In this document: positions 1 through 13,000 of the stretch, piece after piece | Layout of the letters: each line of letters starts with the position of its first letter | How positions within the stretch are numbered: the first letter of the stretch is position 1 | Assembly: GCA_018907035.1 (NCBI GenBank) | Contig: JACCIC010000001.1 | Span: forward strand, 6,265,001 to 6,329,000 | Length of the DNA: 64,000 nucleotides | Direction of reading: 5' to 3' | From: Sycobia sp. Sy_11 | Lineage: Eukaryota; Arthropoda; Insecta; Hymenoptera; Epichrysomallidae | The notes under the pieces: model-generated | What the model saw: only the letters and a program-made list of their open reading frames with translations | What the model was told of the DNA's origin: nothing | Databases searched by the model: none | Translations under genes and position numbers: made by a program

Positions 1-3000
1 TTTATTAGTAGAATAGCTAAGGATAACTATTTTTTATGAATTATCGCACCACAAACATATTTTTTCTTCCTTTTAATCATGAAAATGACAATCTGCGCTC
101 TATGGAAATATTTGAGATAGCGATATACCAGTGTTTTATTACGTTCAATTTAAAACTCTTAGAGGATTGAAAGTATAACTTTTATTGATAAATGTGGAAA
201 ATTTTTTCACAGGTTGCAATTTTATAAAAGCAAACGCGGAAATTGTTCGAATTCAAAAAAGAATTCTATATTAAGTTCTTGTCATTGTACATGTAAAGAA
301 ATTTATCTCTATACGTTTGTATTTCTTCTGGCCCTGTAGCAGTTTCAATATAGATAACTATTTGCTATTCTATGCTCATATGGTAGCACTTACATTTTTT
401 AAATCGCTTCACTCGTTACTTTATGATTCGTTGGTAGTTTTATGATATCTTGTTAATTTTAAAACTTAAAGAATTTACTACAATTTTCATTCAGAAAAAT
501 TTGACATTTCCAATTAAAATAAATACAGAATACTGTATTTAAGCCTAACTAATTAACATTTATATTTATTTATATAGACGCGCATTTAGCAACATTAGAT
601 GACATTACAGTATTGACCTGTCTAATTTCCATAAGCCCCTCCTTTAGTCCGGACCTGGTGGACAAAGCTCGCACTGTTATTGCCGTCACATATTATATAC
701 CTGTTCTGCAATTTGGACGCTGCGCTCCTTATATTTTTAAAAAGAACAGCGCGACATAAAAAAACCACACGTCTCGCTCGAGAGCTCGACTATGCGAATA
801 AGAAACGACAAATGCGCACGAGAGGGCGCTGCTTTCTTGTTCGAGCAATTGTATAATAAGTGACATATTTATAATATCCGATATAACAATTAGCGCCGAG
901 GTCTACAACGGCCCGCCGATGTATTTGAGAGAAATATAGAGACGGGTCGGTGCAGCTCGTTCTTTTCTATAGCCGTTCGTGCGCGACCCGCGATAATAAT
1001 AATCGAGATAATAATAATTATAATAATTGGTTCATACGCGCATGGCGAGCTGTCGAACGAACGGGGCCTGGGCGCGCCGGAAATAGACGCGGAGAAAGAG
1101 AGGGACATCAAAACGCTTTCAAATTCACTGATATTTGAAAGCTGGGGTTGCGAAGCTGGAAAATATTATTGAAAGTCTTTCTAGGAAGGAAAAATAAATT
1201 CTGTTCTCAACTGTAGCTAATCCTTCCTCAGCCGAAATTAATATGCAGACCGAAAAGTGAGTACTTTATTGTGTACAAAGTGAAAAGGTTGAAGAAGTAA
1301 CTTTCTGGATTATAATTTTAGCTTTTCCTTCTGACTGTTAGATTGGTATTAACATTAGCTTTTTGTATATCGATTTATTTTGGTCATTATAGTATTGCTC
1401 ATTGAGCGCGCGTTTTTAAATATATCTATCGTAGAACGATATGTCACGAGGGATTTACGAAAATCCCTCGTGGGGGGATTTTCGTAAATTTCATAAACTT
1501 ACGAAAAAAAAAAGTTTTTACGAAAATCCTTTTACTAAAAATGTTTCATCAGTGACCGTGAAATTGAAATATTTTTGAAATTTGAAGGAGTTACAATTAA
1601 TGTAGGCGTTCAAATAATGTTATTATTTTGTACGTATTTTCGCACGAGAAATTCTTTGTTATAAATAGGGTATTTTAATTGAAATTTTTTTCGAGTTTAC
1701 TACTACATAATCCTGGAATATTCATATTTTTGAGATACCTTATAACGGAGAAATATATGGGATACCCAAAATTCTAAAAATCTAAAAATTGCAATAGCCA
1801 CAATGTAAAGAGGTTTTTATTCACGTAAGAAATTTTTTATAAATAAAAGCGTTGTGATATAATCGTTAATGTTTGAAATACATCATCGTCTGTTCTTACA
1901 CCTTCTCCAATTCCATTATACTTAGCTATTGAATTAAGACAAAAGTTCCTTTTCATATAACTCTTGGCATAAAGTGCTTGAATATTCCTCAAAGGAAATC
2001 TGCTCAAAGATATATAAGATATGCTAATTTCTGCTTCGCAAAGTCGAAAACTGAAAATCTTATTTATTCATTCGGTTCGAGAGGCTGTAAAGGATGATGG
2101 AATTTCATTTAAATATGATCTAGGAAATTAAATTAAATTTATACATCGATGCCAGGAAACATAGATACATATATATATATATATATATATATAAGATTTG
2201 CGAGAGTATGCAAATGAAAAGGGAATATAAAGTAAACCGTTGCCCTTTCTTTTGACATGAGTTATATTACATAGGTGTCTGAAATAGAAACCAATGATAT
2301 TGCACATATATATGAGAATTAAATTTCAAGCGTGCATTAATCAATATATTCATGAAATCGTGGATCCTTTATAAAATACAACGTATATATAAAATTCGAA
2401 TCATTAAAAATAAAATCAAACCGATCGCGAATTATTATAGACTGATAAGCAAATAAATTTCTAGGCAATTCCATTTGAAATCCTTATTAACCGTAGCGGA
2501 CCAAAAAGATCATTTCGCGCAATGAAAAGCAGCCCCCTCCCCTTCCCAAACTCGCGCACCGGGCTCTCGATTAAACCCAATCAACTCATACACCTGTGCA
2601 AGCGAGAACTCTAATTGCTCTCCTCTCCTCTCTGCCGTTACCTGTGAACATTCTTCGCCCACCGACACCTCGAGAGAGAGAGAGAGAGACGTGTATGCAT
2701 CCGTGTATGAGCGCTTGTCGGGCTTTTGCGCTCTATATGTATTAATTATGTACACGTGACATTAACTCCTCTTGCCAACCTCTTTCTCACCTCTCACAAA
2801 CTGCGTCGCGTCTCCCTAGCCCCCAATTCCCGTGCTCGTTATTGTCAAAACACTACGGCGCCGCAGTGCCGACGCCACGATTCCCCGACCCTTTAATTTG
2901 CCACTTGCGCACGCACAGGACCGCCTTTTCCCGTCCGCCGGCGGCCCTCTGGCGGTGAAGCCGGTACGATTCGCTCGAAAATGCGAATGGTGTATATATA

Positions 3001-3044
3001 TGTTGTGCGCTCTTCTCGGTCTTATATACATATATACATACATG

Positions 3045-3125
<81 letters not shown>

Positions 3126-3212
3126 AGATATAGATATAGGAGTGCGTTTGATGGGCTTTTAGCAGTTCGCGTGGGAAACGGCTCGTCAAAGACGGGGAGA
3201 GACAGAAACACA

Positions 3213-3250
<38 letters not shown>

Positions 3251-4586
3251 CGCGCGCACACCTGCTCGCGCGCAATTTGCATTTACCAGGCGAAGAGTTT
3301 TTCGCCGGCAGTGAAGGCGGATAGAGGGGGAGAAGAACGGCGACAGGGAGGATTGGTTGTTGAGACGTGGATCGGTGTGTGTTGCGCACGTTATGCGGCG
3401 TGGGCTGTGCGAACATCTCCTCCAGTCAGAGTTTATTCTGCGAGTATGGAATCAAGACTTGCATAATATTCGCCGTGTAAAGGTGGATACGTTGCTTGTA
3501 TCGAAGCTATCGATACAAGCGACGCTATCAAAATAAGATGCAAGTCGGTAGGCCATTTTTCCAGGGATTTGTGTTTTTAATGATAAAAATGGATAATTAA
3601 AATGAACCAATCGATTTTTTGTATAATTAATTGCCGAAGTACTGATTGTATAATTCTAGACATATAAATTTTATAATTTCTTATATCCAGTTAAATAACA
3701 AAAACAGTGAAATTGATTGCGGTACTGAGAAAAGCAAACAAACTGATTGTACTGAAATCTGAAACAAAATCGATTTAAGTAATGTTTTGACAATATAGGG
3801 CATATTATTATGATTACAATGCTCGTATGTTTTTTTTATTATTATTTTTGATATAATATTGAATTTATAATAACTTAATCAGATTGCATAATTTCGTATA
3901 ATATACATTTTTATTAATAATTGGGACAACGGAAAGAGACACTAGGGGTCTAGTAAGATTGTTCCTGGTATTTTTCACATACGTCCTAACTAAGATTTAA
4001 ATCACCTTTTCATAATTTGTTAGTATGCATTAATTGTAAACGTGAACAGAAGAATATTCACTATTTTCTAGGTAATATCCATTATCTAAATGTGGAAGGA
4101 AATTTCTTTCCTCCCACTCTCACTCCTTGTCTTTCTGACCTCGAAAACAAATTCGCCGATTATTCAGGGTCGTACGGAAGCTTCTGAAGAAAAAAAATCA
4201 TGCTATCCCCCTTCACTGTGCCTGATCGGTACGGCCCTTCCCTCCGACACCTAGATCTTTTCACGTTAACTGTCCCTCAATTCATATACAACCGTTCGTG
4301 CGCGCGCGCCCACTCGCCCATTCAATTAAAGCTAAAGTCGCCTCGAAAAGCGCACGCGAGCTTTCGCACGGACACCTTTATCGCCGTGATATTATTATAA
4401 TTCCACCCTTCGCGTGTGCGTGCGGCAAAAAACATAATAAGAAAACAATAACAACAACAAGAAAAACAAAAAAGACGCACGATAGGAATAGGGAGCAATT
4501 TAAACGCTCTCGCGTGAGACCAATTTCCGTAAACAAGCCGCGCGCCGCTATATGCCAACCCCGCTGGCACTCTGACTTTTCCCCGG

Positions 4587-4624
<38 letters not shown>

Positions 4625-4716
4625 TACGACACAACTCTATATATAGATCTATGGATTTGATCGCCGGAAAGGTCTCGGGGGCTGCTCGTAGATTTTTAAG
4701 GGTTCAACGCGTCCCG

Positions 4717-4776
<60 letters not shown>

Positions 4777-6063
4777 TTGCCCCCGATGTGATTTACGGCG
4801 TATTTCACAGACTTGATTTATTAGCGTCTTGGCTTTTAATGGGTATAGTAGAGGGGGGGAGGCGATTTTAGGACTTTAATTGCCGATTCAGCGTTCGCTT
4901 GGCTGAACCGATGGTTAATCAACGCGAGTATTCTTTTATTAAAAATCAATCTTTGGTTATATATTATACCGAAGCTAGATTGAGGTTTCTTCGTAGGTTT
5001 GTTAATTGCAAAGTCTTTTAATTTTAATAAATAAATATATGAACGATAAATTTATAAGAGTAACCTCAAGCACATTAGAGTTAGATCTAGCAGAAGATAA
5101 ACATGTATTTTTGATACTTAATATTTTGAACTTATATTGAATCTATCCAAGGCCACAGGAAAAAACTAAGATATCATAAAATAACTATTCAATATATAGT
5201 AAACGGAAAAAAAATTCTCGCGATTTTGTTTCTTCCCTGTGCAATATGGTTTGAATTATTTTTTTTTTTTGCAAATAGCAATGAAAAACTGATTACACTG
5301 CATTATGGGAAAATTATTAAGAAAAGTCCCTGTAGAACTCCTTATTTTTCAAAGTAAAATTTTATAATATAAAACATTTATAAGTAATTGATTTCCCGAA
5401 TGAATAAGCAAACACCACTTTGTAAAAGACACAAGAATTTTTTCATGAATATACAAGATAAACGTTAACAAATTAACTGCTCATGCAAAAATATCAGTAT
5501 TTTCAACATCGATGAGTGAATACCTGTCATGCAAACAATCAGATTCTATTTACTATGTTAATTAAGCATGGAGAAAGTGGAAAAAGCTAATTAAGAAATT
5601 TTTATTTTTATACACACCTATAGTTATATATCTTTATGTCTGTATGTAAACATATATATTCGTGGGAAACTTACTGAAAAATATTCGATAATAAAGATTA
5701 TGCTGCAGCAATTTCGATGAACTATATTATTAAAAATACTGTTATATTTATCTAGTATCAAATATTTTATAAACCGTTTATTAACCTACAAATAATGTGC
5801 AATTTATAGATAGGAACAAGAAATTAAATCCAATTTATAATAGAAAAGTGTGTTTTATAAAAATGCTTCGAAATACTTGTTCCTGAAGAAAAATTAATTG
5901 AAAATATTTAAAAAAATCGTTCAAAAATAAAATTGAATTCAACTATGAAGTACAATGGATCTACATACTATATATGTATATTAAAATTGAAATTGAGAAA
6001 TTAAATTTCACGATATAAACCATAATTTGTATCTAATTCGTCTTTTTCTCTCCCACCCCACAG
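1..6063. other. Non-coding tract upstream of the GPCR terminal exon
   Basis: I see no exon with convincing coding character here. The open frames of 60-160 codons around 0.9, 2.5-3.4 and 4.2-4.7 kb fall in GC-rich patches or run through microsatellites. The tract ends in a pyrimidine-rich stretch and a CAG acceptor at 6061-6063, so at least its 3' part is intron of the gene that continues at 6064. It holds (AT)n at 2169-2193, a compound TACA/TA/TAGATA array at 3023-3139, (GA)n at 3215-3246 and 4591-4620, (TA)n at 4720-4774, and a small palindrome at 1445-1472. Confidence 0.6.
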
Positions 6064-6397
6064 AGCGGCTCTCGGCAAGGTCTGCCTCAAGCTCGTCGTG
6101 GTGATGGGCGTGCCCTGGATCTTCGACGTCATCTCCTGGCTGGCCGGCGGGCCGGACTTCCTCTGGTACGTCACCGACCTCTGCAACGCCGCCCAGGGCG
6201 TCCTCATCTTCATCGTGGTCGGCTGCCAGCCCCAGGTGCGCGCCGCCCTCAAGCGGCTCTGGTCGCGCAATCCGCGCGCCAACGCGAATCGCCAGGGCAA
6301 CGGGCTGAGCACGACGAGCCACGGGATGCCGAGCATGGGCGACAGCGTCACCCAGAACCCGAGCACGAAAACCGCGCCGCTCGAGACGATCTGCTAG
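6064..6397 (+). CDS. Methuselah-like class B GPCR, terminal exon
   Basis: This is the last coding exon of a secretin/Methuselah-family seven-transmembrane receptor, a plasma-membrane G-protein-coupled receptor. A strong pyrimidine tract and CAG acceptor end at 6063, and the frame is open from 6065 to a TAG at 6395-6397. The translation gives the end of the sixth membrane helix (LVVVMGVPWIFDVISWL), a short loop with GGPDFLWYVTDL, the seventh helix (NAAQGVLIFIVVGCQPQV) and a basic helix-8-like stretch (RAALKRLW). A Ser/Thr-rich cytoplasmic tail ends in ETIC. The seventh-helix pattern of Asn-Ala-x-Gln-Gly followed by Ile-Phe is typical of Methuselah-like receptors. The exon enters at a split codon: one base (A6064) completes a codon from an upstream exon lying outside the window or beyond a long intron. 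Codon use is strongly GC-rich compared with the AT-rich surroundings. The subfamily number cannot be assigned from one exon. Confidence 0.82.
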
Positions 6398-7717
6398 AGC
6401 GCCGAGGCACGGAAGCCGCCCGCTACATCTGCGTACAGCTACGTGTGCGTAGCTTCCGACGGTGCGTCTACGTGTAGACGTGTCTGTGGTCGCGCGCGCG
6501 CGCGCGCTCTTTTCATTTTCACGGGGCTACGAAGGAGTAAAGCCGAGGAACGACGGACGGTCGGACCGCGGAGTTCCGAGGCTTTTACGACGTTGCCGGG
6601 GGGGGGTGAAGGAGCGGGAGATACAGCGGGATTCGCCTTTTTTTTTACGGCCGAATCGATCGCCACCTGGTGATATCGCGCGGGCGACGAGCATTTTCTC
6701 CCCTTCCCTCCGCCACCACTTTCATGCTCAAACTCTCTCGCTTGCTCGTTTTTTTTTCTCTTCTTTTTTTCCATTTTTTCCCTCACTTTTTTGTTTGATA
6801 GCTCGTTCTCGACCAAGCGAGGGAGGATAGAGCGGTAGCGGCGCGGCCGTACGAGCCAACCCGCGTTAAAACCCGCGAAATTCGCCGCGCAAGCTGGCGC
6901 GAGCGCTTCCCGCGGGCTTTTAACGCGTGCGCGCTAAAAGTAACGGCGTTACGGCGCGCGTCGGGCTCGTGTCAGCGAAAGTATGTCGCGTGCCGGGGGG
7001 CGGTCATCTTTCTCTCTTCATATATCTATAAATATATATAGCTCGATGTGGAAACGAAGAAAAAAACCGTCCTGCTTCCTCCTGGATGAGAAGAAAATAT
7101 GAGAAAGAGAATCGCCGCCGCGCGTGCCACCACTTTTCCAGTCCGTATGAACGATCTGTCGAAGCGCTCGCGATCGAATTCGAAATTCCCGCGGCGCGCG
7201 TGCGCGCAATGTCTTTTTCCACCCGCGCGCGTGCCTCGTGATGGGCGTTTCGGCGGGTATTTTTACGCCGCTTACCCCTCTACGGCGAAGGGAATTGGAA
7301 ATTGGAAAGAAATCCGTTGTTAAATCTTTGCTTTCTCGTATCGATTTCGACACCTCTGAACCATTCGTCCATCGGGAGGTGCGCGACGGGGGTGGTCCTT
7401 TAACGCTTCGGTGACTGAATGGTTGTTTTTAAAGCAATGATTATACACGATGGACGAGTAAATTCGAACCATTGTTAAGTTATATTATATTGTCGACTGT
7501 TAAAACGAGGATACAGCGATCCCGAGTGTTTCGTTCTCCACTTTTTTTTAACCTTCCTTTCCCTCCTAAACTTGTTTGTTTGTTTGCGTGCGTGCCTGTA
7601 AATAATTGTGGCAACATTTGAGTTTTTTTTTATAATGCGTTCTCGAACAACGTATGCGCCGATTATTTAATTTTAACACAAGAAGTCGAACGTACCGTAA
7701 ACACTTCGATAAATAAA
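6398..7717 (+). other. Probable 3' UTR of the GPCR gene
   Basis: This is GC-rich, non-coding sequence directly after the receptor stop codon. It has CG dinucleotide runs and poly-T and poly-G tracts, and then fades into AT-rich sequence. The first well-placed AATAAA lies at 7712-7717 and would end a UTR of about 1.3 kb. Several open frames of 70-125 codons on both strands are by-products of the GC-rich composition. The UTR end is inferred and would need transcript data. Confidence 0.4.
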
Positions 7718-8215
7718 ATGAAGAACACGCTTTGTTTTTCAAAAAAAACTTTTATTATTTTTAAAAAAAATTTTATTATTATTCTTCTTTTTGTTATATA
7801 CAGACCTCTCGCGCACTGATAATAAAGCAGCCGAAACGAGTGTATAAATGCGCAAATGCGAAATAACAGCTGCAGCAGCACCGGCAGCAGCAGTAGCTGG
7901 AGCGGGCGAGAGTAATATTCGAAACTCTCGGCGAGTCAAGAGCTACTTGCAAAAGATACCGCATCAGCCGTCGCTCTCGCATATGCAAATGGCTCTGCGT
8001 GAGTTGCTACTGCTGTTACTGCCGACGCCGCCTCGTAAAGAGAGAGGGAGCAAAGGGAGAGGGGTGAGAGAGAAAGTCGAGACCGTAGAACGAGGGAGAT
8101 TTTTACCTCTCCCTTCCACAAAAAAACGGAGGGCAGCAATACCCGAAGGAGCTCTATAGGATTTTTCTCCTACGAGAGCTTTTTCAACGCTCTATACGAA
8201 CTCTGTCTCTCCTTT

Positions 8216-8265
<50 letters not shown>

Positions 8266-8298
8266 CTCTCTTCTAAAAAAGCACTTTTACGAGTACGC

Positions 8299-8353
<55 letters not shown>

Positions 8354-9282
8354 AGCGGGCGACGCCGACGGCGCGTAACCGATTCGTCCTCTCGATGTCC
8401 GGCCCTTAGCATAAATTTGCATAAGAGCTCTCCCTTTCCTCTCTCCCGCGCGTACGTACAATTGCACCGGAGCGTTGAGGTGTAGGTGTGGGATGGGGGG
8501 GGTGGAGGAGGATTTGCATATACTGCTCTCGCAGGGGCCGTCGTCGTCATCGCCCGTATGTAGGCCTGTATATCGGGCTACCGCCGGCGTTGCTGCTACT
8601 TCTCCTACTTCTGCATGTTTTCTCTCTGTCCCTCGCCCTGGTGCGGTATACTGTAACGCCATTCACCCTCGCACGGGGCGCGCCTCGATTAGAACTGCAT
8701 TAACGCGCGGTCGCAGCGAGTTTTGTCGCGTTCTTTAACCTCGACTCGTATAAATACGGCCCGCTGAAGAAGAGAGGGGGGGGGGAGACACGATGGAAAT
8801 TGGGTTTCGGACCCTCCTAGGAAAGTGGAATCGAAGCGCATGCTAGAAGGAGTTTTGAAACGATTTATTTAGTCAAAGGTCTGTACACTTTTACGCGGTT
8901 AACGTCGAAGGGGAAGATATTCTCTGTTTTTAGTCGTATAACATTGTTTTTTTAAGATGATTCAATTTGAATCGATGAAATAATCCGAATACCAAGTATT
9001 GTGTTTTTTTTGCGCAAATGGCCAAAAATTTTTTCTTTTTTTCTTTTCTTTTAATACCGCAAGTATAGGCTAATTATATAAGAATCTCTTTTGATATGCT
9101 GTTTGATAAAGAGCTTTTTTAATTCTTGGACGCGAGAAAAATTAGCGAACAATAAAGCGCACTGCCAAGATAATTCAACGCAGAAACATAAATTCTCTTC
9201 TAATAATAAAGAGTATCTGTGTAAACGGCGAATATAAACCGAGATTAAATTTCGGAATATGCCGTTTCTATTATCCTTATAT
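7718..9282. other. Intergenic tract with microsatellites
   Basis: No gene is recognised. The tract holds (CT)n at 8221-8263 and (TA)n at 8302-8350, with GC-rich sequence around 7.85-8.75 kb in which both strands show short spurious frames. A CAG/CTG-rich stretch at 7868-7895 gives poly-Ala/Cys frames by composition. Confidence 0.55.
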
Positions 9283-9284
9283 TA

Positions 9285-10084
9285 TACTACTGTGTGCAAA
9301 TATGAGTAAGACTATATTTTGTAACTTTTGAAATCTTTATTTATTATTCTAAATCTAATCCATCCCCGTCAAAATAATCCCCCTCTGATGCAATGCAACT
9401 ATGCCAACGCTTTTTCCAATTTTCAAAAAATTTTTAAAATCTTTGATTCGCCTTTTATTTCGTTAATCGAATCAAAACCGTGTCCCAGAAGTGGTCCTTT
9501 ACGTTTGCTGAACAGCCAGAAGTTACACGGTGCTAAATCAGGCGGGTGCGGTGGTTGCCGAACGATATTAATGGAATTTTTGGTAAAATGTTCACGTAAC
9601 ATCAATGAAATGTAAGCTGGTGCATTATCCCGATGCAAAAACCAAGAGTTGTCTTTCCATACATTTGGCCTTTGGAGATGAATAGCTACACACGAACGAC
9701 GCATAACACTCGAATAATATTCTTTGTTAACCGTTTGGCCGGTTGGAAGGAATTCATAATGCACCACACCACGATAATTGAAGAAAACAGTCAGCATAAT
9801 CTTGATTTTTGAGCGACTCTGGCGTGATTTTTTCGGTCTCCGCGCACAAAAATTAATGTTACTTCTTTGTGGAATAATTTCAGACATTAGAAAAACCGAA
9901 GAGACAACTTTTCTTTATTTATAAAACGCAAGTGTAACTATATGACAAATGAAGATAATTGCGTATAATTTGGCACAGATAACTTTGACAGTACTGCCAA
10001 CTTAAAAATAAAACATTTGTCTGAATCGATGAACCCGACAATTTTGAATTCCAAAGTCTTATTCATATTTGTACACAGTAGTAT
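9285..10084 (-). mobile_element. Internally deleted mariner element
   Basis: Two nearly identical inverted termini bound about 800 bp. The left terminus at 9283-9313 and the right terminus at 10056-10086 (read in reverse complement) match at 29 of 31 positions, starting TACTACTGTGT and ending AATAAGACT or GAGTAAGACT. TA dinucleotides flank both ends, as expected for TA-targeting Tc1/mariner elements. A full mariner is about 1.3 kb, so roughly 0.5 kb, mainly the N-terminal DNA-binding half of the transposase, is missing. What remains on the minus strand is the C-terminal catalytic region. The element is non-autonomous. Confidence 0.9.
9344..9887 (-). pseudogene. Mariner transposase, C-terminal fragment
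   Basis: This is a minus-strand frame matching the catalytic half of mariner transposases, which cut and paste DNA using three aspartates. Visible motifs are KIMLTVFFNYRGVVHYEF, LPTGQTVNKEYY, LHRDNAPA (second catalytic Asp) and PDLAPCNFWLF. At the third catalytic position family members have Asp (CDFW); here the codon at 9522-9524 reads Asn. A frameshift near 9423 moves the end into another frame, where CIASEGDYFDGD and a TAA at 9344-9346 are readable. The N-terminal helix-turn-helix region is absent. The deletion, the frameshift and the lost catalytic residue together mean it cannot encode an active enzyme. Confidence 0.9.
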
Positions 10085-10086
10085 AC

Positions 10087-13000
10087 ATCAATCTATTGTT
10101 CTATTGTAGTATCCTTTTATACAGGCAAAACATATACATACGCCAAGTTTGTACAGTTTGTACGTTATTTACATGTAGGAAGTGTAACTTATACATATAC
10201 ATACACTGTCAGGTCCTAAGCACCTACGACGACACTCGCGACAATAAATAATTGAATAAATAAGGAATTCGAGACAAATTGGGCCGATCCTTATACATAT
10301 ATAAATATATTGCGGACATCTAATACAGTTTTATCCACGCCTTGGAAGTATACGATTCGCGGATACTTTTTAAAAAATGTTGAACAAAACAATGTTCTCA
10401 ATTAATAGAATCGTTTTTTATTTGTTTTTTTTTTCATTGTTTTTACATGTATGGTTTTATACCGTTGAGTTCATTTTTCAGAACAGGCGAAAGGTTGAGG
10501 TGACGCGGCTTCATTATAAAATTTATCTGTTGTTCATGTAGAAAGAGAGAATGAAAATCTAATATCTTCTCAAATTGCCCTGCTCAAGTGATTTTCGCGC
10601 GTACGCGGTCTCAGTGCTAACTCGTATTCCGATGATCATTGGAGGAACGAGCAAAGAGGTGGCGCCCGCAACAAATCCCGTGTTAACGAAAGAACGAATG
10701 TAAACAATCCTGATTTCTTCGACATAATCATAAAGTATGGATGGAAATAACTCAAAAATTTAGTCTATACTTTGGTATCCTAATAGTCCAATACGTGAGT
10801 TCGTAAACTTATTTTAGGTTTAGGTAATGAGAACTGAAATTGTTTCATATTTATGCGAAATTAAAAGATTTAGCGACTGAGTTAGGTTAGCGCGATCAAA
10901 TCTACCGTACCACCAAATTGTGGTATTCGAGAAGGTACGCGATAATCACAGAAGTCACTTAAGCAATTGTTTCAATTCACTTCATTCAATATCTTGTTAA
11001 ACCAATAACCTCTTCAACTCAAATCTAAAGAATGCCTTGCGCATTCGGACGTTCGCATTCCCAAAATAATCGTCTTGATTTTTAATACATCTAACTAAAA
11101 ATAGTCGCCTTTGCTCACGATAGTGACAAACCGCGAGTGACGCTTCCCCTCGTGCATAATATTGTCCGACGAATGCGAATATATTCTCGCTCTATCGTTC
11201 CACGCTCGACTCTGGCAGTGGATAAAAAGTCAGCTCTCGTAAATAACGCGGCGCGACTTATACAGCTGGTGGGCTCGCGACTTTCGCCGTTGTAGATCGT
11301 AAATAAAATTTGCCTGGCGAAAAGTAATTCTATAAATACACTTTTTATCACTGCGAGCGTGCGCTATTTCTCTCTTACTTTGGAGCCGTATTAATCCGTC
11401 ACTTTTCTATTCGGTTGTGAGATCGGGAATATAAAATTATTTCCGATTCTCCGAGAAGAACGCGTGCGTGTGTCACGTCTGACATTTCAGAAAAGTGTCG
11501 CGTACTCGTCGTCACTTTCGCGCTCAATAATAAGTTTACGGGCCATGTCTTTGGTGTCCTCCAACGCTTGGAATACGAGCACATGAGGCTACGAAATTTT
11601 CCACAAATTCGTTGAAGGTGCGTTTACGTTCTTGCGAAAAACTTTGCTTAATGGAGTCTGAATTATCATTTGGAGTATCTAGACTTTAATCTAATTCGAT
11701 TTCCCACGTCTCATCTGATATACAATTTGACCTATACTACTATTTATCACTGGACTCACATCTAATCTTGTTCAATTTCTAGAGCTCTTTACATAGCTCT
11801 TATTATCAAAATATAGTGATCCATATCTAAGAGGCATATTTATTCCATAATGAATTAATAAGATTTTTTTCAATATGGCTCATCAATTTGCATTTCTGAA
11901 TACTCCTGAAGTTTATACGTAAGTTTGTACGTTTTTTCAAAAAAGTTAAAAATTTTTTTCCGTTATCATCAAAGAGCGTTTCTATTATCTTCAATTAGAT
12001 TCTTGACTTCTATGTGACCAAAATCAGTTTCAGAACTTCAAAACTGATCTGATGGATGGTCTGAATGATAGTGTCAGACATAAACTATGGTTAGAAAGTT
12101 GCTTTTTATAACATTCGTGTTTAATCACTCGCACAGTACTATATTCTATCCATTTAATAAGCAATTAATAGAATGTATTCGTAGTTCAAACAAACAATTT
12201 CGGAAATACCATCGTATGGAATTGAAACACCATTCATAAAGATCTATATCTACACGAACTTTTCAATCGTACTTTTATTGGAGAAGTAACAATGTGGAAA
12301 ACCAGTAGAACTTTGCGAATGTAGAACGCCCAACAAAGGTTCGTAGACGCACTTTCGATAAACGAACGGATTCGCAATCGCAGGCGCAGCAAGTTCTTAC
12401 GTAAATCCCCCCATTTTTGTCCGGCAAGAATAACAAGACTTGAACGCACGAGCTCCTTTAAGCATCAGTGACCCGTCAAAAACCATCAGCGTGGCACTGC
12501 TCCTTCCAACGAGGCAATAGTCACGCAAGTTTATTATAACATCGGCGCCTGTCGAGTCAACGAGCGATAGAGTTCCCGTACTCGGGTATGTTCGTATTTA
12601 CACACACTTATGTATAGATCAAAGAATTATGTAGATATGGACACGTAGAGTCAGTCCGGGTTTTTAAAAAGCGGTCAGTTTGGACATACAAGCTCACAAG
12701 ACGCGCGGAAAGTATAACTCCCAGCGAATCTCAACGATAAAACACTATGTCCCATGCATTTTCTTCGCTCCTTTCGCATGTACTTTTGCTTTTATTCTTG
12801 TTTTTTTCCGTTCCACACTATTTTCTGCTCTCGATATTATTCACGAATAATGAAAAGTTAGCTCTATACTACATACCTATATTTTTCGTTTCGCTGCTCG
12901 CTCCGGCGATAGAAGAACGCCGCCGGAAACGCGTGGGGCATTATTCCTGAACAAAAAGAAGAAGGTGTTGATATCCGATAATATTAATATTAATAATAAT

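Noticed and set aside
2816..3416. Overlapping frames of 72-160 codons on both strands
   Set aside because: They run through TA, TAGATA and GA microsatellites, giving Tyr-Ile, Arg-Tyr or Ser-Leu repeats; no motif outside the arrays.
4298..4660. Frames of 66-120 codons on both strands
   Set aside because: Composition-driven and ending in a (GA)n array; no domain or splice context.
6439..6830. Frames of 76-125 codons after the GPCR stop
   Set aside because: Low-complexity Arg/Ser-rich translations in a GC-rich UTR-like stretch, on both strands at once.
8273..8738. Frames of 71-129 codons on both strands
   Set aside because: Include Tyr-Ile runs from (TA)n and mirror one another; no recognisable protein.
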